Assembly (NCBI RefSeq): GCF_003337235.1
Contig: NZ_QPJC01000001.1
Location: 274,256-338,255 of the forward strand
DNA length: 64,000 nt
Direction: 5' to 3'
From: Halopolyspora algeriensis
GTDB lineage: Bacteria; Actinomycetota; Actinomycetes; Mycobacteriales; Pseudonocardiaceae
Shown in pieces: positions 15,320-23,072 of this stretch. The position numbers were made by a program, and so were the translations under genes. The notes under the pieces were generated by a model. The model ran no database searches. It had not been told where the DNA came from and worked only from the letters and a program-made list of their open reading frames with translations. The first letter of the stretch is position 1, and every line of letters starts with the position of its first letter.

Positions 15320-16156
15320 ATGCCGAGCGTCGAAGTCGCCGAGCAGGCGGGCACCGAGCACAGCGAGGACGTCGTGCTCACCCTGCCGAATGCCGTGGCG
15401 CTGCTCGACGGCGCGACCTCACTGCGACCGACCGCCTGCACCGGTGGTTGGTATGCGGGCGAGCTCGCCGCAGCGCTGCGTCCCCGGCTCACCGCGCGCA
15501 CCGATCCGGGAGGCCGCGCCCACACGCGGGCCGACCTCGCCGATCTGCTGGCCGAGGCCATCGCGGAAGTCGCCACAACGCACGGCCTTCAACCCGGCCA
15601 CGCCCCCTCCAGCACCGTCGCTGTGCTGCGTTGGGACGCAAGCACCGTCGAGGCGCTCGTCCTGGCCGACAGCCCGATCGTGGTGCTCACCGACTCCGGC
15701 GAGCATCCGGTCACCGACAACAGGCTGACCGAGCTGCGTTCCGAAGGCCGGGGCGGCTACCGCGAGCGGTTGCGCTCCGGCGGCGGATTCGGGCAGGAAC
15801 ACGACGAGGAACTGCGAGCAGCGGTGGATGCAACCGGCCGGTGGCGCAATGTCGAGGGAGGATTCTGGGTGGCCGAAGCCGAGCCGCGTGCCGCACACCG
15901 GGCCGTCCGTGCCTCCTGGTCGCGTGCCCGTGTGCGCGCCGCGGTCCTGGCCAGTGATGGGGTCTCCTGTGGAGTGGACGACTACGGGATCTACCGGAAC
16001 TGGTCGGCGCTGTACGAACACGCAAACGACAACGGCACCCATGCCGTACTCGATCGGGTCCGGGCCGCCGAGGAATCGGATCCGGACGGCCGCCGGTGGC
16101 CGCGTCCGAAGCGACACGACGACCAGGCGTTGGCCCTGGTGCGGTTCCGACCCTGA
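15320..16156 (+). CDS. PP2C-like protein phosphatase
   Basis: A 278-residue protein with the PP2C core: an early NAVALLDGATSLRP (metal aspartate region), SSTVAVLRWDASTVEALVLA (the TVAVL strand), VLADSPIVVLTDSG and a C-terminal ASDGVSCGVDDYG that resembles the second metal-binding aspartate motif. The family removes phosphate from Ser/Thr in a manganese-dependent way. It starts eight bases after the yczE stop, so the two may share a transcript. The partner kinase is not in the window. Some catalytic positions are diverged, so activity is not certain. Confidence 0.75.
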   Translation: MPSVEVAEQAGTEHSEDVVLTLPNAVALLDGATSLRPTACTGGWYAGELAAALRPRLTARTDPGGRAHTRADLADLLAEAIAEVATTHGLQPGHAPSSTVAVLRWDASTVEALVLADSPIVVLTDSGEHPVTDNRLTELRSEGRGGYRERLRSGGGFGQEHDEELRAAVDATGRWRNVEGGFWVAEAEPRAAHRAVRASWSRARVRAAVLASDGVSCGVDDYGIYRNWSALYEHANDNGTHAVLDRVRAAEESDPDGRRWPRPKRHDDQALALVRFRP

Positions 16157-16214
16157 TCCCGCGTCACGGGATGCGACGTTCCGATCGGCCCCGGATCCCG
16201 GAGAATGGTTCGCC

Positions 16215-17243
16215 ATGGTGATGGTCGACAGCGCGATCTATGCGAGCGGTCTGCGCGAGCACGACTGCGACACGCTCGCAGCGACATATCGCCACCTCCG
16301 TTCGGGACCGTCACGCCCGGACAGGTTCTCCTGGATCGGGCTGCTCCGGCCGGACGAGGAGGAGGTTGCCTCGATCACCGAGGAGTTCGAGTTGCACCCG
16401 CTCGCGGTCGAGGACGCCGTCGTCGCACATCAGCGCCCCAAAGTGGAGCATTACGACGACATCCTGTTCATGGTGCTGCGCCCGGCGCGCTACCTCGATG
16501 AGCAGGAGGACGTCGAGATCGGCGAGATCCACGTCTTCGTCGGGCCGGATTTCGTCATCACGGTGCGACATGCCGAGAAACCCGATCTCGCACCCGTGCG
16601 GCAACGACTGGAGCAGGATCCCGCTCTTCTCGGACACGGCCCCGAGTCGGTGCTGTACGCACTGCTGGACCGCGTGGTCGACGATCTCGTCCCGGTCGAG
16701 CGAGGGCTGCAGAACGACCTCGACGAGATCGAGAGCGAGGTCTTCGGTGGCGAACCCGCCGTGTCGGCACGCATCTACCGGCTGTCCCGGGAAGTCATCG
16801 AGTTCCAGCGTGCGAGCCGCCCCCTGCTGGAGCTGCTGGATACGCTGGAGACGCACTTCACCCGCCGCGAGGTCGACGTGGAACTGCTGCGCAACCTGCG
16901 CGACGTACGCGATCACGCCTCCGACGTGGTCGAACGCGTGGAATCACATCGGCAGCTGCTGTCCGGCATCCTCACCGTCAACGCGTCCCTGCACGCGCAA
17001 CGCCAGAACGAGCAGGCGGCACGGCTCACCGAGACCAGTCTGACGCAGAACGAGGACATGAAACGGATCTCGTCCTGGGCAGCGATCCTGTTCACCCCGA
17101 CAGTGGTGGGCACCGTCTACGGGATGAACTTCACCCGCATGCCCGAACTGGACTGGGCTTTCGGATACCCGATGGCACTGGGACTCATGGTGATCGTCGC
17201 GGTGGCCCTGTACGTGGTGTTTCGACGGCGCGGATGGCTTTAA
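16215..17243 (+). CDS. corA: CorA-family magnesium/cobalt transporter
   Basis: A 342-residue CorA. The long soluble N-terminal domain runs to about residue 280 with ELHPLAVEDAVVAHQRPKVE, and there are two C-terminal membrane helices, the first ending in the selectivity motif YGMNF, the second at LGLMVIVAVALYVVF. CorA pentamers let Mg2+ enter down the membrane potential. The ATG at 16215 is followed by in-frame GTG-ATG; other upstream ATGs are out of frame. A strong double-hairpin element follows 77 bases after the stop and may end the transcript. Confidence 0.92.
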   Translation: MVMVDSAIYASGLREHDCDTLAATYRHLRSGPSRPDRFSWIGLLRPDEEEVASITEEFELHPLAVEDAVVAHQRPKVEHYDDILFMVLRPARYLDEQEDVEIGEIHVFVGPDFVITVRHAEKPDLAPVRQRLEQDPALLGHGPESVLYALLDRVVDDLVPVERGLQNDLDEIESEVFGGEPAVSARIYRLSREVIEFQRASRPLLELLDTLETHFTRREVDVELLRNLRDVRDHASDVVERVESHRQLLSGILTVNASLHAQRQNEQAARLTETSLTQNEDMKRISSWAAILFTPTVVGTVYGMNFTRMPELDWAFGYPMALGLMVIVAVALYVVFRRRGWL

Positions 17244-17622
17244 CCCGAACGGGCGAGTTGATCGGAAAAGTAGCCACACCTAGAGACATCAGCGGTACCT
17301 CCTAGTAACCTTTCGGGCGGTCCACCTGACCCCCAGGGGTGGACTTGGCGCCCCCGCACTCCCGGTGACCCCCAGGCCGGTCGAGCGCGGGGGCGCCCCC
17401 ACTTCGACGGGGAAACGCAGGCCCCGGTGCCAGGAAGGCGGAGTTCCTCCTGCGCTCCGGTCCGTGCCGCGGGTACACAGTGCACACCTGCCCCCCTACA
17501 TCCCACAGCGGGACACCGGAGGAACAAATGCTCGCCCGATCGGGTGGCATGGGGAACGGAACGGCGTGGTAACTGGTCAGTATGTATACAGGAGCACCGT
17601 AAAACCCGGGGAGGCACGACCC
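17244..17622. other. Gap after corA, holds repeat copy 2 and a leader
   Basis: Besides the hairpin repeat at 17320-17396 I see no gene. The last part (17540-17622) is the likely promoter and leader of the small gene at 17623, with a GGGGAGG ribosome site. Confidence 0.5.
17320..17396. repeat. Double-hairpin repeat element, copy 2
   Basis: Same order as copy 1 at 6466-6543: GTCCACC...GGTGGAC around TGACCCCCAG, then the stem GGCGCCCCCGCACTC/GAGCGCGGGGGCGCC with a single A/C mismatch where copy 1 pairs A with T. The two copies differ in loop and stem length yet keep both stems, which points to selection on structure. It lies just downstream of corA, so an intrinsic terminator is one reading. 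Confidence 0.65.
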
Positions 17623-17877
17623 GTGAACATGCACGTCCAGATCGAACTGTTCGGGGGGCCCGAGGACGGTCGCGAGATCACCCTGCCGATCGGAGCGGAA
17701 GGATCCCCCCTCTCGCCACTGCCGGTGCCGTCACCGCGCGGTGATGCGGAGCCCGCGGCGGAGGGCTCCCAGGAGGTGGCGTGGTACCAGAGGGACCACC
17801 GCAAGGGGCGGGATCTGTGGGTGTACAAGTATGCGAACTCGCACTCGGTCCAGCCCGAAAATCACGTGACCCACTGA
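17623..17877 (+). CDS. Small hypothetical protein (84 aa)
   Basis: The GTG at 17623 has a GGGGAGG site at good spacing; an ATG two codons later is possible. The product starts NMHVQIELFGGPEDGREITL and ends with a DLWVYKYANSHSV strand. The opening resembles small actinobacterial proteins with an FGGPxDG motif, which are uncharacterised. A terminator hairpin follows 10 bases after the stop. It looks like an independent short transcript. Confidence 0.75.
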   Translation: MNMHVQIELFGGPEDGREITLPIGAEGSPLSPLPVPSPRGDAEPAAEGSQEVAWYQRDHRKGRDLWVYKYANSHSVQPENHVTH

Positions 17878-17887
17878 CTCCGGCGAG

Positions 17888-17924
17888 CCCACCGGGCCGG
17901 ATCGATCGCGACCGACCCGGTGGG
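17888..17924 (+). terminator. Terminator hairpin after the 84-aa gene
   Basis: CCCACCGGG and CCCGGTGGG pair across a 19-base loop directly after the stop at 17877. No T-run. Confidence 0.55.
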
Positions 17925-18008
17925 GCACGCACGCTGAAAGCCCCGGAAAAGCCCGGGTACATCCGGTGGGCCTGTGCGTGCGAGGGCGCCTCTTCGAAGG
18001 CGTCGAGC

Positions 18009-18128
18009 TCACAGCAGCAGATTGAGTGCGACCGTGAGCAGGACCGACAGCAGGATGGACAGCAGGATCATGGTCAGGCACCCGGCCCCGCCGCCGAGAG
18101 GTCTGATCTCCGTATTGCCGATGCGCAT
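18009..18128 (-). CDS. 39-residue single-pass membrane protein
   Basis: A small gene. It encodes MRIGNTEIRPLGGGAGCLTM followed by ILLSILLSVLLTVALNLLL. The glycine-rich polar lead and single helix recur in small conserved actinobacterial membrane proteins, none with a known function. The ATG is at 18128. The ribosome site is weak, but sequence composition and a stop right after the helix support it. It stands alone between plus-strand genes. Confidence 0.65.
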   Translation of the reverse strand: MRIGNTEIRPLGGGAGCLTMILLSILLSVLLTVALNLLL

Positions 18129-18309
18129 GGCAATGCGGTACCCGAGGCCGATCGCAGCAAACAACTCGCCCGGCGCGACACCACCTGTCCGCGTCGGCCC
18201 GGCTGCACACCCGCTCGTGCCGGCAGCGCGGTACGGAACAGCACAGCCAGGGCCTCAGGGGGCGGCGGCGGCCTGAGGCCCCCGATCCGGCCGGCGGTAC
18301 GTTCGCGGC

Positions 18310-18750
18310 ATGACGGACTCTCCCGAACCGGTCGCCTCTCCCGAACCGGCCGCGCGGATGCCTCTGCGCGTGCGCTACCACGAGTGCGACCCGCAGGGGG
18401 TGGTGTTCAACGCGCACTACCTCGCGTACGCGGACATGGCCAGCTTCGAATACTTGAAGGCGCTGTTCGGGTCGCACACCGAGCTCGTGGAGCGCGGCGT
18501 CGATCTGGTGGTTGCCGAATCGAACGTGCGCTACCTCGCCGCCTGCCGCTTCGACGACGAGCTCGCCGTGGCGGTCTTCACCCAGCGAATCGGCACCACC
18601 TCGCTCGTCCTGCGCTTCGAGATCCGGCGGGGCGCGGAGTTGGTCACCGAGATCACCAACCGCTACGCGTGGGTCGATACGCAGACTCTGCGACCGGCGC
18701 CGCCGCCGGACGACGTCCGCGAGACGCTCACGCGGTCCGTGCCGTCGTAG
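18310..18750 (+). CDS. Acyl-CoA thioesterase (4HBT hotdog family)
   Basis: A 146-residue hotdog-fold protein with the YbgC/4HBT signature RVRYHECDPQGVVFNAHYLAY; the aspartate at DPQG is the usual catalytic residue. ESNVRYLAACRFDDEL and ITNRYAWVD strands follow. It should hydrolyse an acyl-CoA, but the substrate is unknown. The start has no clear ribosome site. It stands alone, with no obvious operon partner. Confidence 0.88.
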   Translation: MTDSPEPVASPEPAARMPLRVRYHECDPQGVVFNAHYLAYADMASFEYLKALFGSHTELVERGVDLVVAESNVRYLAACRFDDELAVAVFTQRIGTTSLVLRFEIRRGAELVTEITNRYAWVDTQTLRPAPPPDDVRETLTRSVPS

Positions 18751-18806
18751 CAGGGCTCCACCTCCTCGACGAGCCTTACCCACCCGGCCGCTCGAGCAGG
18801 CGGTTC

Positions 18807-18890
18807 ACCTTCGTCCGCGAGCTGCACGGATGGCCGCGGGCTGATCCCGGCTGGGCCGTAGGTATCGGAGCCGGTCGCTGCAGCGGTGTT
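18807..18890. repeat. Diverged copy of the att-flank sequence
   Basis: TTCGTCCGCGAGCTGCACGG and, about 50 bases on, GGTCGCTGCAGCGGTG match the sequence flanking both truncated tRNA-Phe 3' ends (26.1 and 29.3 kb). No tRNA part remains here. It may be the scar of an older integration. Confidence 0.4.
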
Positions 18891-18891
18891 T

Positions 18892-19182
18892 TCAATAGCC
18901 GCTCGCAGTCATGATCAGCACCAGCAAGGAGACCAACCCGCGGGCGGCACCCGCACCGATTCCGACGACAGCCGTCCAGTCGACGCGGTATTCCGTCCTG
19001 GTAGACATCGACACGGCACCGCAGACGATCGCTCCCAGGGCGACGAGCCAGCTTGCGGCTGGAATCACCCAGCTGACCAGCCCAAGAGCCAATGAGATCG
19101 GTCCGAGCCATGCTTGTTTGCCGGGACGGTTCTCGGCCGGAAGTTCTCGTGCCGTGCCCATGGTCTTGTCCGTCTCCCTCAC
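18892..19182 (-). CDS. Small membrane protein with two to three helices
   Basis: A product of up to 96 residues. After a polar lead come hydrophobic helices ISLALGLVSWVIPAASWLVA, then ALGAIVCGAVSMS and a C-terminal pair (TAVVGIGAGAARGLVSLLVL). It resembles DUF4190-type actinobacterial membrane proteins. The GTG at 19182 has AGGTG upstream; an ATG at 19161 is an equally good start. Function unknown. Confidence 0.65.
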   Translation of the reverse strand: MRETDKTMGTARELPAENRPGKQAWLGPISLALGLVSWVIPAASWLVALGAIVCGAVSMSTRTEYRVDWTAVVGIGAGAARGLVSLLVLIMTASGY

Positions 19183-19229
19183 CGGTCAGCACCTGTAAGA
19201 CCAGCCGGCGCCAGCGCCGAACGAGACGT

Positions 19230-19318
19230 CTCCATCCCGCTGTCCCTGCCGCCTCACTGCCGGGGCTATCGGGGGCAACCCGCGCACCACCGCTCACGCT
19301 ACCGGCACCGGCCTGCCC
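19230..19318. repeat. Dispersed ~90-bp repeat, copy A
   Basis: CTCCATCCCGCTGTCC starts a block that matches 30257-30343 at most positions, ending ACCGGCACCGGC(C)TGCCC. It lies in the intergenic space upstream of 19481. No coding explanation found. Confidence 0.5.
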
Positions 19319-19480
19319 ACGGGATGCACGTTCATCAGCCGGAACACCCGTGTGAGTGTGCGGTCTCGGTAGATACTTGACATCCCGGTCTCAGGTGATG
19401 GTCGGCAGTGGCCGTGATTGGCTTTGCTGTCGCGCGTCGTTCGCCGGCGCCGTTGCGCACCGGTCTGGTAGACACAGTGT

Positions 19481-20185
19481 GTGTCGCTGACTTTCCGCTC
19501 GGACGTGTCGCCGGCCAACTGGATCGTCGACAGCGCATTGCCGTGGCAGCGGCTGGTCGGGTTCGGGCCCTCCGGCTTCGCGGGCTACGCACGGCTGCGG
19601 TATCTGCCCGATCCAGCCTACGAAGGCCCGAGTGAGAACCACGCCGACGTCGACGACGACTGGCTGGACAGTGACCACATGACCACGTTGCTGCAGGTAC
19701 TGGCCTCGCATACGACGACACCCGACAACTGCTACTTCTGCGTCTGGGAAGGCTTCAGCGACAGCGGGAAGAAGACCCTCCCTTTCGAACCAGGCGAGAT
19801 GCCCGAGGTCTACCGCGATCCCGACTTCCCCCCGGCAAGCATGCCGCCACCCACGTCACCTGCACGGCCTGCGCAGTACCCGGGGCCGCGATCGGTACCG
19901 CCAGGACCACAGGTCGTCGTTCCGAACCGTGCCTACTTTCTCTTTCACGGCCGGCTGGCCGATGGCCACAACTGGGACGACGCCGACTTGTGGGTGGGAC
20001 AGACCCGGCTGGACGCGCCCGTACCTGCGTTCGTCTGGCCTGCCGATCATGCCTGGTGCGTTGCCAGTGACGTCGATCCGCACTGGGCCGGGATCGGCGC
20101 GGACACGCACGTCATCGAACAGCTCGTCAACGACGCACGCCTCGACGTGGTCTGCGCCGACCCGGACGCCGAGCAGCCCTTCTAG
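19481..20185 (+). CDS. Hypothetical protein (234 aa)
   Basis: A soluble protein. N-terminal stretches SPANWIVDSALPWQRLVGFG and FAGYARLRYLPDP lead to a central part with NCYFCVWEGFSD, a proline-rich linker (about residues 120-145), then NRAYFLFHGRLAD and WPADHAWCVASDVDPHWAGI. The tryptophan-rich pattern is seen in uncharacterised actinobacterial proteins. The GTG start has no ribosome site and follows TAGACA by six bases, so a leaderless start is possible. Its stop overlaps the convergent gene by four bases. Confidence 0.65.
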   Translation: MSLTFRSDVSPANWIVDSALPWQRLVGFGPSGFAGYARLRYLPDPAYEGPSENHADVDDDWLDSDHMTTLLQVLASHTTTPDNCYFCVWEGFSDSGKKTLPFEPGEMPEVYRDPDFPPASMPPPTSPARPAQYPGPRSVPPGPQVVVPNRAYFLFHGRLADGHNWDDADLWVGQTRLDAPVPAFVWPADHAWCVASDVDPHWAGIGADTHVIEQLVNDARLDVVCADPDAEQPF

Positions 20186-20760
20186 TCTCCGACGCCGGGC
20201 GGCCCGTCGAGCACCGTGGGAACGTACTCGAGCAACTGGAGCCGACCGTCGAACGTGCGGCTGTCGACCAGGTCGAGGGTGATGTCGGGATACCCGTCGA
20301 AGATGCGATCCCTTCCGGTGGCGCCGGTGATGACCGGGAAGACGACCACGCGGAAGCGGTCCACCACGCCGGCTTCGAGCAGTGACCGGCACAGGCTGAG
20401 GCTGCCGATGGTGCGCAGAGGTCGCGAGTCGTGCCGCTTCATGCTCCGCACGGCTTCGACGGAGTCCCCGTCGACCAACTCGGTGTTGGCCCACGACAGC
20501 GGTGCCTCCAAAGTGGAGGAAAACACCACCTTGGGCATCGCTGTCAGTGCGGCGATGCCGGGATCGTCGGGTATCTCGGCGGCGACCTCGGACATCACCC
20601 GGTACGTCGTCGCACCCATGAGGGCAGTGTGCTCGTGCTCGGCTCCTTCCTTGAGCCAGGCGAAGTACTCAGGACCCTCCATGCCCCAGTAGCCGGGCCA
20701 GTCGTCCGCAGCCGCGTAACCGTCGAGTGAGATGATGAAGTCCACCATCAGGCTTGACAT
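20182..20760 (-). CDS. Dihydrofolate-reductase-like (RibD C-terminal) protein
   Basis: A 192-residue protein of the YyaP/RibD-C family. It has VDFIISLDGYAAADDWPG at the N terminus, MGATTYRVMSEV, the KVVFSSTLEAPLSW strand and RTIGSLSLCRSLLEAGVVDR near the nucleotide site. Members bind NADPH but most have no known substrate. The ATG at 20760 follows AGAAGGGAAG. It is tail-to-tail with the 234-residue gene. A second protein of this family occurs at 32269. Confidence 0.85.
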   Translation of the reverse strand: MSSLMVDFIISLDGYAAADDWPGYWGMEGPEYFAWLKEGAEHEHTALMGATTYRVMSEVAAEIPDDPGIAALTAMPKVVFSSTLEAPLSWANTELVDGDSVEAVRSMKRHDSRPLRTIGSLSLCRSLLEAGVVDRFRVVVFPVITGATGRDRIFDGYPDITLDLVDSRTFDGRLQLLEYVPTVLDGPPGVGD

Positions 20761-20930
20761 CGGGCTTCCCTTCTTTCTGCAGATCTGCTGTGCCAGTGAT
20801 GACCGATGGCGGGACAAAAACTCATCTCTCGGGCGGCCGATCCAAGCAGCCATGCGGCCGCAACCGTGCTTCTCGTCCTCGGCGCCCCGACCGCCTGAAC
20901 ACCTACTTCTGGGAGTCGTGGCCGAGAATT

Positions 20931-21479
20931 TCACTGCGCGGTATCGCCCACCGGTCGTCCGACGAGGACGACGTCGTGGATCACGTCGCCTCCCAGGTCG
21001 GCCACCCCCGGCAGGCGCCCCCACTCCTGAAAGCCGTGGGACGAGAAGAGCCGGAGGCTGGCCGCGTTGGCGGCGAAGATCGTGGTGGCCAGGGTCCGCA
21101 CCCCCAGCTTTGGAGCGTGCGCGACCGCCTCACCCAGTAGGTAGGTCCCCTGTCCTCGGCTGCGGTGGTCGGAGTGGAGGTACACGGCGACGTCGGCAGT
21201 CACGTCGTATCCGGGACGACCGTTGAGGAAGGGATCAAAGGTCAGATACCCGGTGACCGTCTGCGGGCGATCCGTCTCGTAGCCGACCCAGATGGGGCGG
21301 TGATCAGGACGTGACTCGTCGAACCACGCCTTCCGGGAGGCGACACTGACCGGTTCCAGGTCGCAGGTGCTCGCCTTCTCCAGGATCGCGGAGTTGTAGA
21401 TGTCGACGATCGCGGGCAGGTCCTCACGAGTGGCGAGACGATGGCTGTAGGTCACGAGGCCCCTGCTCTGTTCCTTCAT
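20931..21479 (-). CDS. GNAT N-acetyltransferase (phosphinothricin-type)
   Basis: About 182 residues from the ATG at 21479. The acetyl-CoA loop is HSDHRSRGQGTYLLGEAVAH. The opening LATREDLPAIVDIYNSAILE and LEPVSVASRKAWFDE are typical of the PAT/bar-like branch, which acetylates phosphinothricin or methionine sulfoximine. The real substrate is unknown. The longer frame to 21539 lacks a plausible N terminus. Confidence 0.85.
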   Translation of the reverse strand: MKEQSRGLVTYSHRLATREDLPAIVDIYNSAILEKASTCDLEPVSVASRKAWFDESRPDHRPIWVGYETDRPQTVTGYLTFDPFLNGRPGYDVTADVAVYLHSDHRSRGQGTYLLGEAVAHAPKLGVRTLATTIFAANAASLRLFSSHGFQEWGRLPGVADLGGDVIHDVVLVGRPVGDTAQ

Positions 21480-21639
21480 GCCGCCCCCGACGAACACGAC
21501 AACATCTGCGGCTCTCCATGAGCACCAGCGAACAGCCAACAGATCGGAGTCACCGCGTGATCCTCAGTAGCGGGTTCCCGCTCATGAGCGAGGAATCCCA
21601 CGCGATGATCGCGCATCCCAGTATCGACCCTGCCCGTTT

Positions 21640-22020
21640 TTTGCACGAGCACCTGTCCCAGGCGAGCCCGGACTTGTTGCGCCGCAGCTCCCGCGGGACC
21701 GTCGACGGATACCGATCCAGCCGAGCAGCGATCGTGCGCACCGATTCCTTTTCGAGCCCGACCCAGCGCGCTCTCCTCCCGCTCAGCAAAGGTCGAACAG
21801 CGTCCCGTTAGCCCGCGGCCACGTCGCGGGCGAACACCCTTCTGCCACGAGCTACCGCCGGTCCTCGCCCCCGGTGGGTTCCAGCTCCGGCCGCCGCGTC
21901 GATGATGAAGGCACCACGCTGCAGCGCCGCCCAGAAAACCTGCACCCGCTCCGGCACCATCCGCTCGGAAAGCATCACCATGATCAACAGTCCTGTCATG
22001 ACCAGGTGTGTTACAACCAC
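21640..22020 (-). pseudogene. IS30-family transposase remnant
   Basis: Two minus-strand pieces in different frames match the N-terminal part of IS30 transposases in order. VFWAALQRGAFIIDAAAGAG (near 21900-21960) is the first helix-turn-helix. ESVRTIAARLDRYPSTVPRE and LRRN (near 21660-21760) are the second. The catalytic DDE part is missing, so this is a decayed insertion sequence. Confidence 0.65.
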
Positions 22021-22040
22021 CGAATGAATCCGCGATTCCT

Positions 22041-22880
22041 CTATTGAGATTCCGTTGGTGATGTCGCGAGACCGAAGATGCGGGCGGCGTTGTCGTGCAG
22101 ATACAGCTGGCGGGTTTCGGCGTTGAGGCCGAGGTCGTCGAGATCGGCCAGCGCGTGGTCGGGCTTGATCATGGGGTAGTTTGTGCCGAAGAGCACTTTG
22201 CAGCTACCGGTGCGAGTGTGCAGGAAGGCAATCAGCTCCTGCGGCAGCCGAGCACTGGTATAGGCCGAGGTGTCGATGTAGACATTGGCGTGCTTGCGTG
22301 CCAGCGCAATCATCTCCTCGGTCCAGGGATAGCCGACGTGGCCGCACACGATGGTCAGCTCGGGAAAGTCCAGCGCGACCTGGTCGATGTAGGGAATGGG
22401 CCGGCCGGTCTCGGAGGGCTGCAACGGTCCGGTGTGGCCGACCTGGGTGCAGAAGGGAACACCGAGTTCCACGCAAGCGGCATACAGAGGATAGTAGCGC
22501 CGGTCGGTCGGCGCCAGTTCCCACAGCCACGGCACCACCCGCAACCCGCGAAACCCGAGGTCAATGACGCAGCGGCGCAGCTCGCGCACGGCCTCCATGG
22601 GACGGGCCAGATCGACCGTGGCCAGCCCGGCAAAGCGATCGGGGCGTGCCGCCACCCACTCGACCACCTCGTCGTTGGAGATCAGAACATTGCCGTGCGG
22701 GCCTTGCCACGCGCTGAGCAGGCCGACATCGACCTGTGCCTGATCCATCACCGTCACCGTCGCCGCCAACGGAATCTCCTCGGCGGGGACCTCTTGGCCA
22801 GTCCACCGGCGCAGCGACGCGAACATCTCGTGCGCAAGAAACCGACGGGTCGGATGCTGCATCCACACATCGATCGTCAT
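22041..22880 (-). CDS. Amidohydrolase, ACMSD-like
   Basis: A 279-residue amidohydrolase-2 barrel. It has a central FRGLRVVPWLWELAPTDRRY, metal-ligand histidines in VPFCTQVGHTGPL and ELTIVCGHVGYPW, and a C-terminal VLFGTNYPM region holding the final aspartate-type position. The first HxH motif common in the family is not evident, so the metal site is partly diverged. Members decarboxylate or hydrolyse ring carboxylates. It is divergent from the imine-reductase-like gene. Confidence 0.82.
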   Translation of the reverse strand: MTIDVWMQHPTRRFLAHEMFASLRRWTGQEVPAEEIPLAATVTVMDQAQVDVGLLSAWQGPHGNVLISNDEVVEWVAARPDRFAGLATVDLARPMEAVRELRRCVIDLGFRGLRVVPWLWELAPTDRRYYPLYAACVELGVPFCTQVGHTGPLQPSETGRPIPYIDQVALDFPELTIVCGHVGYPWTEEMIALARKHANVYIDTSAYTSARLPQELIAFLHTRTGSCKVLFGTNYPMIKPDHALADLDDLGLNAETRQLYLHDNAARIFGLATSPTESQ

Positions 22881-22996
22881 GCCCGTGAGTATCCCGCCAC
22901 CTTCATCGCCGTCTCATCGGGTTCGCTTCAGGATCCCCTGCGTACGTACGACTGAGGTCCACAAGTGGTTCAGCGTCACGGAAATATCGCCAAGCC

Positions 22997-23027
22997 TTGA
23001 CTTCATGTTTGCTTGAAGTTTTAGGTT
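22997..23027 (+). promoter_or_regulatory. MerR-type promoter with 19-bp spacer
   Basis: TTGACT (22997-23002) and TAGGTT (23022-23027) are separated by 19 bases, over-long for a normal sigma-70 promoter. Inside lies ACTTCA-N8-TGAAGT (23000-23019), the same geometry as SoxR/MerR operators. It drives the gene at 23073. Confidence 0.7.
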
Positions 23028-23072
23028 CCAGTCCGGAAGGTAGAACCCCGAGTCAGAAGGTGGGGCACAGTC

